DNA of 7,126 nucleotides from assembly GCA_023249395.1 (NCBI GenBank), contig JAHFCS010000107.1:1-7126 (forward strand), in the 5' to 3' direction. Below, one piece after another: positions 5,550 to 7,126 of the stretch (its first letter is position 1; every line of letters starts with the position of its first letter). The notes beneath the pieces are model-generated. The model was not told the origin of the DNA and searched no databases. It saw only the letters and a program-made list of their open reading frames with translations. A program made the translations under genes and the position numbers. This DNA comes from Gemmatimonadota bacterium. GTDB taxonomy: Bacteria > Gemmatimonadota > Gemmatimonadetes > Gemmatimonadales > Gemmatimonadaceae.

Positions 5550-7126
5550 GCGGTCGTTATGCGCCGCTTCACAAGCGTGAGAATCGTGTAGACTGCAACC
5601 GGCTCCTGGTCCTGGTTCGTGACCTCAACATCCCACGCGACGACTCCCTGCGGGATCTGGTCGGGCTGTGTATCCTTCGCCGTTTTCTGTTTGCACGTAA
5701 GGCGCACCTGAATCGTGTCGCCCGGATACACAGGCTTCACGAATCTCAGGTTGTCGAGTCCATAATTCGCGAGCACTGGACCCGGCGCTGGGTCGACGAA
5801 CAGCCCCGCAGCCGCGGACAGAACGAAATAACCGTGGGCGACGCGCTTCTCGAACAACGACTCCTTCGCCGCAATGTCATCCATGTGGGCGTAGAAATGG
5901 TCGCCGCTGATTCCGGCGAAGTTCACGACATCGGCCTCGGTCACGGTGCGTCGATGGGTGATCAGCGTCTCTCCGATTTCGAGCTCGTCGAAATACTTTC
6001 GGAAGGGATGCACGCGGTCCGACAGCTGCGCCGAGCCCTTGATCCATTCATTCGAGACACGAGACAGCGTTGTCGGCGATCCCTGAAGCGCCGTGCGCTG
6101 CATGTAATGAAGTGCGCCACGTACTCCACCCATCTCTTCGCCGCCACCCGCGCGACCCGGCCCGCCGTGGACGAGGCCGGGAAGGGCAGAGCCGTGTCCC
6201 GTCGAGCCTTTCGCGCTTTCGCGATTAAGGATCATCAAGCGGCCGTGATGCGACGCCGTGCCGAGTGCCACCTGTCGTGCGACATTGTCGTCGGACGTGA
6301 ACAGCGAGCCGACGAGACTGCCCTTGCCCATCTTCGCCAGCTCGATGGCCTCGTCCACGCTCGCGTACGGCATCACCGTGTTCACCGGACCGAAGGCTTC
6401 GATGTTGTGCGGTTCCGGCGTGCTTAGTGGCGATTTGCAATAGAGCAGCGTCGCCGGGAAGAACGCGCCCTTCGACTTGTCGCCCGACATAACCTCGAAA
6501 TCATCCGGGTTTCCGAACACCAGCTCCGACCCTCGCCTGAGCTCCTCCACGCGGTCGTGAACCTCTTTCACCTGTGACTTCCCGACGAGCGGGCCCATGC
6601 GGACGCCCTCGGTGCGCGGGTCGCCGAGTTTCACGCCTGAAAGGCGCTTCTCGATCGCCTTCACCACATCGTCCACCATCCCCTCTGGAACCAGCGTCCG
6701 GCGGATCGCCGTGCATTTCTGTCCCGCCTTGACGGTCATCTCGCGGACGACTTCCTTCACGAAGAGGTCGAACTCCTCGCTGCCGGGCGCGGACTCGGAC
6801 GCAAGCATCGAGAAGTTGAGAGAATCCGCCTCCAGGTTGAAGCGCACCGAGTTCTCGACGATGGACGGCGTCGTCTTGAGCTTTCGCCCCGTTGACGCCG
6901 ATCCGGTAAACGTCACCACGTCCTGTCCGCCGAGGTGGTCGAGCAGATCTCCGGTGCTGCCGACGATGAGCTGGAGCGCGCCCTCGGGGAAAATCCCCGA
7001 CTCGACCATCGCCCTTACCATTCCCTCGGTGAGATACGAAGTGATCGTCGCCGGCTTGACGATCGCGGGCATCCCCGCGAGCAGCGTTGGCGCGAGCTTC
7101 TCGAGCATTCCCCAGCAGGGGAAATT
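5546..7126 (-). CDS. paaZ: PaaZ: bifunctional aldehyde dehydrogenase / enoyl-CoA hydratase, 5' end cut by window
   Basis: In the aerobic phenylacetyl-CoA pathway PaaZ opens the oxepin-CoA ring with its C-terminal hydratase domain and oxidises the resulting semialdehyde with its N-terminal NADP-dependent dehydrogenase domain. The window holds 526 codons and a TAG stop. It starts inside NFPCWGMLEKLAP, so about 155 N-terminal residues lie outside by comparison with the 681-residue E. coli enzyme. Counting from the first visible residue, the dehydrogenase Glu is 99 (LEADS) and the catalytic Cys is 138 (AGQKCTAIRR, codon 6715-6713). The STGHGS and HGGPGRAGGGEE segments are conserved. The MaoC-type hydratase domain runs from about HPFRKYFDEL (373) to the end, with the catalytic Asp and His in GDHFYAHMD (409 and 414). 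Both active sites are intact. The upstream neighbours that would show a paa operon are outside the window. Confidence 0.97.
   Translation of the reverse strand, partial: NFPCWGMLEKLAPTLLAGMPAIVKPATITSYLTEGMVRAMVESGIFPEGALQLIVGSTGDLLDHLGGQDVVTFTGSASTGRKLKTTPSIVENSVRFNLEADSLNFSMLASESAPGSEEFDLFVKEVVREMTVKAGQKCTAIRRTLVPEGMVDDVVKAIEKRLSGVKLGDPRTEGVRMGPLVGKSQVKEVHDRVEELRRGSELVFGNPDDFEVMSGDKSKGAFFPATLLYCKSPLSTPEPHNIEAFGPVNTVMPYASVDEAIELAKMGKGSLVGSLFTSDDNVARQVALGTASHHGRLMILNRESAKGSTGHGSALPGLVHGGPGRAGGGEEMGGVRGALHYMQRTALQGSPTTLSRVSNEWIKGSAQLSDRVHPFRKYFDELEIGETLITHRRTVTEADVVNFAGISGDHFYAHMDDIAAKESLFEKRVAHGYFVLSAAAGLFVDPAPGPVLANYGLDNLRFVKPVYPGDTIQVRLTCKQKTAKDTQPDQIPQGVVAWDVEVTNQDQEPVAVYTILTLVKRRITTA

Noticed and set aside
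5834..6427. 197-residue plus-strand frame opposite paaZ
   Set aside because: Antisense shadow of a highly conserved PaaZ coding sequence.

Overview
The window is GC-rich, compact bacterial chromosome carrying ordinary housekeeping and accessory-metabolism genes. No mobile element, CRISPR array, tRNA or rRNA was seen. The gene set is a lipoprotein M19 dipeptidase, a sulfatase-type membrane enzyme start, a DinB protein, a VOC protein and PaaZ. This would suit a soil diderm such as a member of Gemmatimonadota, but that is a weak inference from gene content and composition only.

Layout. Left block, all on the minus strand, read from about 2226 down to 1: an N-acetylglutamate-synthase-like GNAT acetyltransferase (2191-1595) with its own promoter and a strong intrinsic terminator (1577-1548). 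It is followed by a small four-helix membrane protein (1519-1133), a strikingly short VOC/glyoxalase-fold protein (1119-898), a DinB-family protein (814-308), and the N-terminus of a probable LTA-synthase/sulfatase-family membrane protein that leaves the window (293-1). Middle block, minus strand: a lipoprotein dipeptidase (4156-2879) with a rhodanese-domain protein 8 bases behind it (2870-2478). A class I/II aminotransferase (4239-5549) is the only plus-strand gene. It is divergent from the dipeptidase and runs tail to tail into the last gene, the C-terminal three quarters of the bifunctional aldehyde dehydrogenase/hydratase PaaZ (7126-5546). The two stop codons overlap.

The most informative signals are regulatory and structural. 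(1) Two matches to the arginine-repressor ARG box, 11/14 and 10/14, lie exactly 21 bp apart over the promoter and start codon of the acetyltransferase gene. They tie it to arginine biosynthesis. (2) That gene and the aminotransferase gene each have a -35/-10 pair with a 17-bp spacer and exactly 6 bases between the -10 box and the start codon, so both mRNAs are probably leaderless. (3) The VOC protein appears to have lost its middle in frame, fusing the first strand and helix of module 1 to the last three strands of module 2. (4) A 15-codon ORF with a better ribosome binding site than the DinB gene overlaps the DinB TTG start.

There is no clear sign of a new multi-gene system. The aminotransferase, dipeptidase and acetyltransferase all touch amino-acid metabolism, but only the ARG boxes give direct sequence evidence for a regulatory link.
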